Assembly: GCF_041146795.1 (NCBI RefSeq)
Contig: NC_135182.1
Span: 3,434,501 to 3,498,500 of the forward strand
Reading direction: 5' to 3'
DNA: 64,000 nt
From: Maylandia zebra
Lineage: Eukaryota > Chordata > Actinopteri > Cichliformes > Cichlidae
Part shown: piece by piece, positions 42,830 to 54,600 of the stretch
How the letters are laid out: every line of letters starts with the position of its first letter
How positions within the stretch are numbered: the first letter of the stretch is position 1
Notes under the pieces: generated by a model
What the model was told of the DNA's origin: nothing
The model's database searches: none
Seen by the model: only the letters and a program-made list of their open reading frames with translations
Made by a program: the position numbers and the translations under genes

Positions 42830-44905
42830 TCAAGGGCTGGCTCCAGACAGCCCAAACACAGAAAAACAAAACCAAACAGAAAACAACCCAGGGCGGGCGG
42901 CGGGGGCCCAGGACGGAGGGATCGGAACAGAAAACAAAAGAAGAGCACAGCAAACACCGGAGCCCAAGAAAATAACCCAAACACAGAGCAGTTCAGGGGG
43001 CCGACCATGCGGAAGGCAACGGCGGAGACGTGGAAACAATTCAGCAGATGGCGGCTGGACAGGCTCCTCGGGCCCTCCAGCTGATGCGGCGTGAGGCTGA
43101 ACGGGCCCCTCGGACCCTCCAGCGGAGACAGGAGGCTGAACGGGCCCCTCGGACCCTCCAGCGGAGACAGGTGGCTGAACGGGCCCCTCGGGCCCTCCAG
43201 CGGAGACAGGTGGCTGAACGGGCCCCTCGGACCCTCCAGCGGAGACGAGGAGGTGCTGGCCGGGCTCACTGGAACCCCCAGCGGACGAGGTAGATGGCGG
43301 CGTGGGAGCCGCGGAGTCCTGGATGAGCTCATCCGAGCTTCCAGCAGGAGCTGATGTAGAGCCAGAGAGGTTTGGGACCCCTGGCTGAATGTTAAGCCGA
43401 ACAGAAGACCGTATTGCTATCGGGGACTGGGCCAATGGTTCAGGTGCGAGCTGAGCTACTGGAGATGCGGATGAGAGTGGGAGCTGAGCTACTGATGGTG
43501 GTGAAGTAGATAACTGCACGGGAGACTGAACTGAGGGCGTCTGCACTGGCACAGGGGACTGAACTGATGTCTGTTGTAACGGAGGTGGTGAGAGTGGAGT
43601 AGGCAGTGGAGTTGATGACTTCACAGGAGAATGAACCAGAGGTGAGTGCACAGGAGACTGAGCTAGAGGTGGTAGTGATAGTTGAGGGGAAAGTGGAGCT
43701 GGTGATTGAGTGGATGACTGTGCTAAGGGATGCTGCACTGGGGACACTGGAGACTGCACTGGGGACACTGGAGACTGCACTGGGGACACTGGAGACTGCA
43801 GTGATGGTTGTAGTGGAGGTGTAACGGGTGGAGGAGTGGCTGAAGTGGCTGTGGGTCGGGCGGCTAGTGGCTCAGCTACAGAGTATAGTAACGGCAGGGC
43901 TATGGGTTGAATGTCTGACTGAGTAGCAGCCTGAATGGCTGGGTGTAGTGATGGTTGGGGTGGAAGGGAAACAGGTGGTAGTGTGGATGACGGAACTAAG
44001 GGCGACTGAGTGGCAGACCGAACTGATGACTGAAGCGATGGTAGAGGTGAAAATGGAGCGTGTGGTGGAGTTAATGGCTGAGCTAGCGGGGACACAGGAG
44101 ACTGAACTGAGGGGGACACTGGAAACTGAACTGAGGGGGACACGGGAAACCGAACTGAGGGTGGCTGCGAGGGAGCTAACTGAGCTGTGAAGGGCTGCGA
44201 GGGAGCTGACTGAGCTGGGAAGGGCTGCGAGGGAGCTGACTGAGCTGGGAAGGGCTGCGAGGGAGCTGACCGAGCTGGAAGTAGCTGCGAGGGAGCCGAC
44301 TGAGCTTCTGGTAGCTGCACAGGCGATAAGCAGCTCGCATTGACTTCCGCCACACAAAACACAGCCCCTGAATGAACAGTCATAATGTCTGGAAAAGACA
44401 CAGAGTTCTCACTCACCACAGCAGGTGAATTAGAAGGCCGAATGTCCGGCTGTGGGGTGGCGCGTCGGCGGCGTGAATGCCGTTTTCTTCGGGAAGCCGG
44501 AGGTGCGGTGATGGAGGAAACCGGCAACGACGGAGAGATCACGGCCGGCTCCTCATCCTCCGACCACATTGCTGCGAGAAAAGCAGCGGGTGAGTGACAG
44601 TCAGAGTGGAGGGTGGATGGAGAGGAGTCCAGTGGCAGCAGCGTGGAAACGTTTCCCGATTGTGGCGGTCGCTGTTGCGGTATGACGAGCTCGCGAACTT
44701 GTACTGTCTCCTTGGCTTTCTGCAGATTGGACAGTAGGCCCGAAAATCCGGAGAGCTCGTGAAGATGGGGATTCCCTTTGAGAATAGCCTCGATGGCGTT
44801 TATCCCAATGGACATGGCTTTAATGTCCGAGGCGTGGGAAACTCGCTCCCACAGGCTGAAGATGTGGGCCAAATCGCTTTCCCGGGAGGAGCCTGCTGGG
44901 TCCAT
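42830..44905 (-). CDS. Long Pro/Ser/Gln-rich ORF of the LTR element (gag-like)
   Basis: About 691 residues from the ATG at 44905 (MDPAGSSRESDLAHIFSLWE), which I prefer to the upstream in-frame Met at 44998 because that lies in the LTR. MDPAGS- starts are familiar from fish Gypsy gag. Residues ~1-85 are helical and gag-like. Residues ~110-600 are low complexity with internal tandem repeats: SAPSQPF-type (plus 44190-44290), SPVSPVQ-type (43737-43800) and a 39-bp PVSAGGSEGPVQP repeat (about 43090-43250). The C-terminus contains hydrophobic stretches (VIFLGSGVCCALLLFSV) close to the polypurine tract. No CCHC knuckle, protease or RT is present. The ORF is uninterrupted, suggesting recent activity or non-coding constraint. 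Function unknown. Confidence 0.7.
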   Translation of the reverse strand: MDPAGSSRESDLAHIFSLWERVSHASDIKAMSIGINAIEAILKGNPHLHELSGFSGLLSNLQKAKETVQVRELVIPQQRPPQSGNVSTLLPLDSSPSTLHSDCHSPAAFLAAMWSEDEEPAVISPSLPVSSITAPPASRRKRHSRRRRATPQPDIRPSNSPAVVSENSVSFPDIMTVHSGAVFCVAEVNASCLSPVQLPEAQSAPSQLLPARSAPSQPFPAQSAPSQPFPAQSAPSQPFTAQLAPSQPPSVRFPVSPSVQFPVSPSVQSPVSPLAQPLTPPHAPFSPLPSLQSSVRSATQSPLVPSSTLPPVSLPPQPSLHPAIQAATQSDIQPIALPLLYSVAEPLAARPTATSATPPPVTPPLQPSLQSPVSPVQSPVSPVQSPVSPVQHPLAQSSTQSPAPLSPQLSLPPLAQSPVHSPLVHSPVKSSTPLPTPLSPPPLQQTSVQSPVPVQTPSVQSPVQLSTSPPSVAQLPLSSASPVAQLAPEPLAQSPIAIRSSVRLNIQPGVPNLSGSTSAPAGSSDELIQDSAAPTPPSTSSAGGSSEPGQHLLVSAGGSEGPVQPPVSAGGPEGPVQPPVSAGGSEGPVQPPVSAGGSEGPVQPHAASAGGPEEPVQPPSAELFPRLRRCLPHGRPPELLCVWVIFLGSGVCCALLLFSVPIPPSWAPAARPGLFSVWFCFSVFGLSGASP

Positions 44906-44922
44906 GTCTGGTGACGTCGTAC

Positions 44923-45636
44923 TGTCATGAATCGCTGTGCGGCAGGCGGGAGTTGGACCCAAAATGAAGGACTCACAGACTCGAGGGAATGAACTCAAAA
45001 CACAGCTTTATTTGCCGGTAGAACAAACATACAAACTAAACTGGGAAGCCACAAACTAAGAACTCACAGCGAGACACGGGGGAATCACACACAGCATGAG
45101 GGACGACGTCACGCTGAACAGAGGGAGACGCAGACAGAAATACACAGAGGGTTAACGAGGAAAGTGGGAACACACGGGGAACACAGGTGACACTGATAAT
45201 CATAACGAGACAGGGCGGGGTGAACTGAACATGACATGTACGGGCGTGAGAGTCACAAAGTAAACAGGAAGTGCACAGAGGTTCAGACAGGAGGAGAGAG
45301 AGCACGGGGAAAACACAGACATAACGGGCTGGGGAAACATGAAACAACCACAAAGGGAGACGAGGGCTCATAAATACATAGAGGGCACACAGGGGGAAGA
45401 GAGAGCACGGGGAGAACTTAGACATAATGGGCAGGGGAAGCATGGAATAAAACATAAGGAGAGACGAGGGCTCACAGATACACAGAGGGGCACACAGGGG
45501 GTAAAAGCCATGAAGGGAAAACACTTAGGGAACAACACAACAGGGCAACTCAGAAAACATGGCCTAAGCAAGGAACAAAATACAAACATACAAGGAAACT
45601 AAGAACACTGGGCCAACATGGCCCAGGACCATGACA
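44923..45636 (-). repeat. 5' LTR
   Basis: 714 bp, same TGTCATGG start, end ...GATTCATGACA. AAATAAAGCTGTG on the minus strand near 45000-45012 holds the polyadenylation signal. It directly abuts the satellite at 45637. Confidence 0.88.
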
Positions 45637-48600
45637 CAGAGGCCAACTTTGACATTAAAAGGTGTAAAAACAAGTACAAGATATTTACAATAAGCAGACC
45701 TCAGTGCAAGAAAGAGTCTTTCCAACACTGAAAAATGAAAGAGGCCAACTTTGACATTAAAAGGTGTAAAAACAAGTACAAGATATCTACAATAAGCAGA
45801 CCTCAGTGCAAGAAAGAGTCTTTCCAACACTGAAAAAGCACAGAGGCCAACCTTGACATTAAAAGGTGTAAAAACAAGTACAAGATATTTACAATAAGCA
45901 AACCTCAGTGCAAGAAAGAGTCTTTCCAACACTGATAAGCACAGAGGCCAACTTTGACATTAAAAGGTGTAAAAACAAGTACAAGATATTTACAATAAGC
46001 AGACCTCAGTGCAAGAAAGAGTCTTTCCAACACTGATGAGCACAGAGGCCAACTTTGACATTAAAAGGTGTAAAAACAAGTACAAGATATTTACAATAAG
46101 CAGACCTCAGTGCAAGAAAGAGTCTTTCCAACACTGAAAAAGCACAGAGGCCAACTTTGACATTAAAAGGTGTTCAAACAAGTACAAGATATTTACAATA
46201 AGCAGACCTCAGTGCAAGAAAGAGTCTTTCCAACACTGATAAGCACAGAGGCCAACTTTGGCATTAAAAGGTGTAAAAACAAGTACAAGATATTCACAAT
46301 AAGCAGACCTCAGTGCAAGAAAGAGTCTTTCCAACACTGATAAGCACAGAGGCCAACTTTGACATTAAAAGGTGTTCAAACAAGTACAAGATATTTACAA
46401 TAAGCAGACCTCAGTGCAAGAAAGAGTCTTTCCAACACTGATAAGCACAGAGGCCAACTTTGGCATGAAAAGGTGTAAAAACAAGTACAAGATATTCACA
46501 ATAAGCAGACCTCAGTGCAAGAAAGAGTCTTTCCAACACTGAAAAAGCACAGAGGCCAACTTTGACATTAAAAGGTGTAAAAACAAGTACAAGATATTTA
46601 CAATAAGCAGACCTCAGTGCAAGAAAGAGTCTTTCCAACACTGATAAGCACAGAGGCCAACTTTGACATTAAAACGTGTTCAAACAAGTACAAGATATTT
46701 ACAATAAGCAGACCTCAGTGCAAGAAAGAGTCTTTCCAACACTGATGAGCAGAGAGGCCAACTTTGACATTAAAAGGTGTAAAAACAAGTACAAGATATT
46801 TACAATAAGCAGACCTCAGTGCAAGAAAGAGTCTTTCCAACACTGATAAGCACAGAGGCCAACTTTGACATTAAAAGGTGTAAAAACAAGTACAAGATAT
46901 TTACAATAAGCAGACCTCAGTGCAAGAAAGAGTCTTTCCAACACTGATAAGCACAGAGGCCAACTTTGACATTAAAAGGTGTAAAAACAAGTACAAGATA
47001 TTTACAATAAGCAGACCTCAGTGCAAGAAAGAGTCTTTCCAACACTGATAAGCACAGAGGCCAACTTTGACATTAAAAGGTGTTCAAACAAGTACAAGAT
47101 ATTTACAATAAGCAGACCTCAGTGCAAGAAAGAGTCTTTCCAACACTGATAAGCACAGAGGCCAACTTTGACATTAAAAGGTGTTCAAACAAGTACAAGA
47201 TATTTACAATAAGCAGACCTCAGTGCAAGAAAGAGTCTTTCCAACACTGATAAGCACAGAGGCCAACTTTGACATTAAAAGGTGTAAAAACAAGTACAAG
47301 ATATTTACAATAAGCAGACCTCAGTGCAAGAAAGAGTCTTTCCAACACTGATAAGCACAGAGGCCAACTTTGACATTAAAAGGTGTAAAAACAAGTACAA
47401 GATATTTACAATAAGCAGACCTCAGTGCAAGAAAGAGTCTTTCCAACACTGATGAGCACAGAGGCCAACTTTGACATTAAAAGGTGTTCAAACAAGTACA
47501 AGATATTCACAATAAGCAGACCTCAGTGCAAGAAAGAGGCTTTCCAACACTGATAAGCACAGAGGCCAACTTTGACATTAAAAGTTGTAAAAACAAGTAC
47601 AAGATATTAACAATAAGCAGACCTCAGTGCAAGAAAGAGTCTTTCCAACACTGAAAAAGCACAGAGGCCAACTTTGACATTAAAAGTTGTAAAAACAAGT
47701 ACAAGATATTTACAATAAGCAGACCTCAGTGCAAGAAAGAGTCTTTCCAACACTGAAAAAGCACAGAGGCCAACTTTGACATTAAAAGGTGTAAAAACAA
47801 GTACAAGATATTTACAATAAGCAAACCTCAGTGCAAGAAAGAGTCTTTCCAACACTGATAAGCACAGAGGCCAACTTTGACATTAAAAGGTGTTCAAACA
47901 AGTACAAGATATTTACAATAAGCAGACCTCAGTGCAAGAAAGAGTCTTTCCAACACTGAAAAAGCACAGAGGCCAACTTTGACATTAAAAGGTGTAAAAA
48001 CAAGTACAAGATATTTACAATAAGCAAACCTCAGTGCAAGAAAGAGTCTTTCCAACACTGATAAGCACAGAGGCCAACTTTGACATAAAAAGGTGTTCAA
48101 ACAAGTACAAGATATTTACAATAAGCAGACCTCAGTGCAAGAAAGAGTCTTTCCAACACTGATGAGCACAGAGGCCAACTTTGACATTAAAAGGTGTTCA
48201 AACAAGTACAAGATATTTACAATAAGCAGACCTCAGTGCAAGAAAGAGTCTTTCCAACACTGAAAAATGAAAGAGGCCAACTTTGACATTAAAAGGTGTA
48301 AAAACAAGTACAAGATATTTACAATAAGCAGACCTCAGTGCAAGAAAGAGTCTTTCCAACACTGATAAGCACAAAGGCCAACTTTGACATTAAAAGGTGT
48401 TCAAACAAGTACAAGATATTTACAATAAGCAGACCTCAGTGCAAGAAAGAGTCTTTCCAACACTGAAAAAGCACAGAGGCCAACTTTGACATTAAAAGGT
48501 GTTCAAACAAGTACAAGATATTTACAATAAGCAGACCTCAGTGCAAGAAAGAGTCTTTCCAACACTGATAAGCACAGAGGCCAACTTTGACATTAAAAGG

Positions 48601-51600
48601 TGTTCAAACAAGTACAAGATATTTACAATAAGCAAACCTCAGTGCAAGAAAGAGTCTTTCCAACACTGAAAAATGAAAGAGGCCAACTTTGACATTAAAA
48701 GGTGTTCAAACAAGTACAAGATATTTACAATAAGCAGACCTCAGTGCAAGAAAGAGTCTTTCCAACACGGAAAAATCACAGAGGCCAACTTTGACATGAA
48801 AAGGTGTTCAAACAAGTACAAGATATTTACAATAAGCAGACCTCAGTGCAAGAAAGAGTCTTTCCAACACTGCTAAGCACAGAGGCCAACTTTGGCATTA
48901 AAAGGTGTAAAAACAAGTACAAGATATTTACACTAAGCAGACCTCAGTGCAAGAAAGAGTCTTTCCAACACTGAAAAAGCACAGAGGCCAACTTTGACAT
49001 TAAAAGGTGTAAAAACAAGTACAAGATATTTACAATAAGCAGACCTCAGTGCAAGAAAGAGTCTTTCCAACACGGAAAAATCACAGAGGCCAACTTTGAC
49101 ATGAAAAGGTGTAAAAACAAGTACAAGATATTTACAATAAGCAGACCTCAGTGCAAGAAAGAGTCTTTCCAACACTGATAAGCACAGAGGCCAACTTTGA
49201 CATTAAAAGGTGTAAAAATAAGTACAAGATATTTACAATAAGCAGACCTCAGTGCAAGAAAGAGTCTTTCCAACACGGAAAAATCACAGAGGCCAACTTT
49301 GACATGAAAAGGTGTAAAAACAAGTACAAGATATTTACAATAAGCAGACCTCAGTGCAAGAAAGAGTCTTTCCAACACTGATAAGCACAGAGGCCAACTT
49401 TGACATTAAAAGGTGTAAAAATAAGTACAAGATATTTACAATAAGCAGACCTCAGTGCAAGAAAGAGTCTTTCCAACACTGATAAGCACAGAGGCCAACT
49501 TTGACATTAAAAGGTGTTCAAACAAGTACAAGATATTTACAATAAGCAGACCTCAGTGCAAGAAAGAGTCTTTCCAACACTGATGAGCACAGAGGCCAAC
49601 TTTGACATTAAAAGGTGTAAAAACAAGTACAAGATATTTACAATAAGCAGACCTCAGTGCAAGAAAGAGTCTTTCCAACACTGATGAGCACAGAGGCCAA
49701 CTTTGACATTAAAAGGTGTAAAAACAAGTACAAGATATTTACAATAAGCAGACCTCAGTGCAAGAAAGAGTCTTTCCAACACGGAAAAATCACAGAGGCC
49801 AACTTTGACATGAAAAGGTGTAAAAACAAGTACAAGATATTTACAATAAGCAGACCTCAGTGCAAGAAAGAGTCTTTCCAACACTGATAAGCACAGAGGC
49901 CAACGTTGACATTAAAAGGTGTAAAAACAAGTACAAGATATTTACAATAAGCAGACCTCAGTGCAAGAAAGAGTCTTTCCAACACTGCTAAGCACAGAGG
50001 CCAACTTTGACATGAAAAGGTGTAAAAACAAGTACAAGATATTTACAATAAGCAGACCTCAGTGCAAGAAAGAGTCTTTCCAACACTGAAAAATGAAAGA
50101 GGCCAACTTTGACATTAAAAGGTGTAAAAACAAGTACAAGATATTTACAATAAGCAGACCTCAGTGCAAGAAAGAGTCTTTCCAACACTGAAAAATGAAA
50201 GAGGCCAACTTTGACATTAAAAGGTGTAAAAACAAGTACAAGATATTTACAATAAGCAGACCTCAGTGCAAGAAAGAGTCTTTCCAACACTGCTAAGCAC
50301 AGAGGCCAACTTTGACATGAAAAGGTGTAAAAACAAGTACAAGATATTTACAATAAGCAGACCTCAGTGCAAGAAAGAGTCTTTCCAACACTGATGAGCA
50401 CAGAGGCCAACTTTGACATTAAAAGGTGTAAAAACAAGTACAAGATATTTACAATAAGCAGACCTCAGTGCAAGAAAGAGTCTTTCCAACACTGAAAAAT
50501 GAAAGAGGCCAACTTTGACATTAAAAGGTGTAAAAACAAGTACAAGATATTTACAATAAGCAGACCTCAGTGCAAGAAAGAGTCTTTCCAACACTGATAA
50601 GCACAGAGGCCAACTTTGACATTAAAAGGTGTTCAAACAAGTACAAGATATTCACAATAAGCAGACCTCAGTGCAAGAAAAAGAGTCTTTCCAACACGGA
50701 AAAATCACAGAGGCCAACTTTGACATGAAAAGGTGTTCAAACAAGTACAAGATATTTACAATAAGCAGACCTCAGTGCAAGAAAGAGTCTTTCCAACACT
50801 GATAAGCACAGAGGCCAACTTTGACATGAAAAGGTGTAAAAACAAGTACAAGATATTTACAATAAGCAGACCTCAGTGCAAGAAAGAGTCTTTCCAACAC
50901 TGATGAGCACAGAGGCCAACTTTGACATGAAAAGGTGTAAAAACAAGTACAAGATATTTACAATAAGCAGACCTCAGTGCAAGAAAGAGTCTTTCCAACA
51001 CTGAAAAATGAAAGAGGCCAACTTTGACATTAAAAGGTGTAAAAACAAGTACAAGATATTTACAATAAGCAGACCTCAGTGCAAGAAAGAGTCTTTCCAA
51101 CACTGATGAGCACAGAGGCCAACTTTGACATAAAAAGGTGTTCAAACAAGTACAAGATATTTACAGTAAGCAAACCTCAGTGCAAGAAAGAGTCTTTCCA
51201 ACACTGATAAGCACAGAGGCCAACTTTGACATAAAAAGGTGTTCAAACAAGTACAAGATATTTACAATAAGCAGACCTCAGTGCAAGAAAGAGTCTTTCC
51301 AACACTGATGAGCACAGAGGCCAACTTTGACATAAAAAGGTGTTCAAACAAGTACAAGATATTTACAATAAGCAGACCTCAGTGCAAGAAAAAGAGTTTT
51401 TCCAACACGGAAAAATCACAGAGGCCAACTTTGACATGAAAAGGTGTAAAAACAAGTACAAGATATTTACAATAAGCAGACCTCAGTGCAAGAAAGAGTC
51501 TTTCCAACACTGATAAGCACAGAGGCCAACTTTGACATTAAAAGGTGTAAAAACAAGTACAAGATATTTACAATAAGCAGACCTCAGTGCAAGAAAGAGT

Positions 51601-54600
51601 CTTTCCAACACTGATAAGCACAGAGGCCAACTTTGACATTAAAAGGTGTAAAAACAAGTACAAGATATTTACAATAAGCAGACCTCAGTGCAAGAAAGAG
51701 TCTTTCCAACACTGATAAGCACAGAGGCCAACTTTGACATTAAAAGGTGTTCAAACAAGTACAAGATATTTACAATAAGCAAACCTCAGTGCAAGAAAGA
51801 GTCTTTCCAACACTGAAAAATGAAAGAGGCCAACTTTGACATTAAAAGGTGTTCAAACAAGTACAAGATATTTACAATAAGCAGACCTCAGTGCAAGAAA
51901 GAGTCTTTCCAACACGGAAAAATCACAGAGGCCAACTTTGACATGAAAAGGTGTTCAAACAAGTACAAGATATTTACAATAAGCAGACCTCAGTGCAAGA
52001 AAGAGTCTTTCCAACACTGCTAAGCACAGAGGCCAACTTTGGCATTAAAAGGTGTAAAAACAAGTACAAGATATTTACACTAAGCAGACCTCAGTGCAAG
52101 AAAGAGTCTTTCCAACACTGAAAAAGCACAGAGGCCAACTTTGACATTAAAAGGTGTAAAAACAAGTACAAGATATTTACAATAAGCAGACCTCAGTGCA
52201 AGAAAGAGTCTTTCCAACACGGAAAAATCACAGAGGCCAACTTTGACATGAAAAGGTGTTCAAACAAGTACAAGATATTTATAATAAGCAGACCTCAGTG
52301 CAAGAAAAAGAGTCTTTCCAACACGGAAAAATCACAGAGGCCAACTTTGACATGAAAAGGTGTAAAAACAAGTACAAGATATTTACAATAAGCAGACCTC
52401 AGTGCAAGAAAGAGTCTTTCCAACACTGATAAGCACAGAGGCCAACTTTGACATTAAAAGGTGTAAAAATAAGTACAAGATATTTACAATAAGCAGACCT
52501 CAGTGCAAGAAAGAGTCTTTCCAACACTGATGAGCACAGAGGCCAACTTTGACATTAAAAGGTGTAAAAACAAGTACAAGATATTTACAATAAGCAGACC
52601 TCAGTGCAAGAAAAAGAGTCTTTCCAACACGGAAAAATCACAGAGGCCAACTTTGACATGAAAAGGTGTAAAAACAAGTACAAGATATTTACAATAAGCA
52701 GACCTCAGTGCAAGAAAGAGTCTTTCTAACACTGATAAGCACAGAGGCCAACTTTGACATGAAAAGGTGTAAAAACAAGTACAAGATATTTACAATAAGC
52801 AGACCTCAGTGCAAGAAAGAGTCTTTCCAACACTGATGAGCACAGAGGCCAACTTTGACATTAAAAGGTGTAAAAACAAGTACAAGATATTTACAATAAG
52901 CAGACCTCAGTGCAAGAAAGAGTCTTTCCAACACTGAAAAATGAAAGAGGCCAACTTTGACATTAAAAGGTGTAAAAACAAGTACAAGATATTTACAATA
53001 AGCAGACCTCAGTGCAAGAAAGAGTCTTTCCAACACTGATAAGCACAGAGGCCAACTTTGACATTAAAAGGTGTTCAAACAAGTACAAGATATTCACAAT
53101 AAGCAGACCTCAGTGCAAGAAAAAGAGTCTTTCCAACACGGAAAAATCACAGAGGCCAACTTTGACATGAAAAGGTGTTCAAACAAGTACAAGATATTTA
53201 CAATAAGCAGACCTCAGTGCAAGAAAGAGTCTTTCCAACACTGATAAGCACAGAGGCCAACTTTGACATTAAAAGGTGTTCAAACAAGTACAAGATATTC
53301 ACAATAAGCAGACCTCAGTGCAAGAAAAAGAGTCTTTCCAACACGGAAAAATCACAGAGGCCAACTTTGACATGAAAAGGTGTTCAAACAAGTACAAGAT
53401 ATTTACAATAAGCAGACCTCAGTGCAAGAAAGAGTCTTTCCAACACTGATAAGCACAGAGGCCAACTTTGACATGAAAAGGTGTAAAAACAAGTACAAGA
53501 TATTTACAATAAGCAGACCTCAGTGCAAGAAAGAGTCTTTCCAACACTGATGAGCACAGAGGCCAACTTTGACATGAAAAGGTGTAAAAACAAGTACAAG
53601 ATATTTACAATAAGCAGACCTCAGTGCAAGAAAGAGTCTTTCTAACACTGATAAGCACAGAGGCCAACTTTGACATGAAAAGGTGTAAAAACAAGTACAA
53701 GATATTTACAATAAGCAGACCTCAGTGCAAGAAAGAGTCTTTCCAACACTGATGAGCACAGAGGCCAACTTTGACATTAAAAGGTGTAAAAACAAGTACA
53801 AGATATTTACAATAAGCAGACCTCAGTGCAAGAAAGAGTCTTTCCAACACTGAAAAATGAAAGAGGCCAACTTTGACATTAAAAGGTGTAAAAACAAGTA
53901 CAAGATATTTACAATAAGCAGACCTCAGTGCAAGAAAGAGTCTTTCCAACACTGATAAGCACAGAGGCCAACTTTGACATTAAAAGGTGTTCAAACAAGT
54001 ACAAGATATTCACAATAAGCAGACCTCAGTGCAAGAAAAAGAGTCTTTCCAACACGGAAAAATCACAGAGGCCAACTTTGACATGAAAAGGTGTAAAAAC
54101 AAGTACAAGATATTTACAATAAGCAGACCTCAGTGCAAGAAAGAGTCTTTCCAACACTGATAAGCACAGAGGCCAACTTTGACATTAAAAGGTGTAAAAA
54201 CAAGTACAAGATATTTACAATAAGCAGACCTCAGTGCAAGAAAGAGTCTTTCCAACACTGATGAGCACAGAGGCCAACTTTGACATTAAAAGGTGTAAAA
54301 ACAAGTACAAGATATTTACAATAAGCAGACCTCAGTGCAAGAAAGAGTCTTTCCAACACTGATAAGCACAGAGGCCAACTTTGACATTAAAAGGTGTTCA
54401 AACAAGTACAAGATATTCACAATAAGCAGACCTCAGTGCAAGAAAGAGTCTTTCCAACACTGATGAGCACAGAGGCCAACTTTGACATTAAAAGGTGTAA
54501 AAACAAGTACAAGATATTTACAATAAGCAAACCTCAGTGCAAGAAAGAGTCTTTCCAACACTGATAAGCACAGAGGCCAACTTTGACATTAAAAGGTGTT

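Larger units (their letters stand above)
42101..45636 (-). mobile_element. Non-autonomous LTR retrotransposon (Gypsy-like)
   Basis: A ~3.5-kb minus-strand element: 5' LTR 44923-45636, one long ORF starting 17 bp inside, a polypurine tract (TTGAGGGGGGGG, 42832-42822) next to the 3' LTR 42101-42818. It has no protease, RT or integrase, so it would need enzymes from another element. There is no matching target duplication: left flank TGAGGA lies in a LINE, right flank CAGAGG in satellite. I see no obvious tRNA primer site in the 17 bp between LTR and ATG. Confidence 0.85.

Noticed and set aside
43030..44190. Plus-strand frames rich in RAPRTLQRR and GDTGDCT repeats
   Set aside because: Antisense of the internal tandem repeats of the LTR-element ORF on the minus strand.
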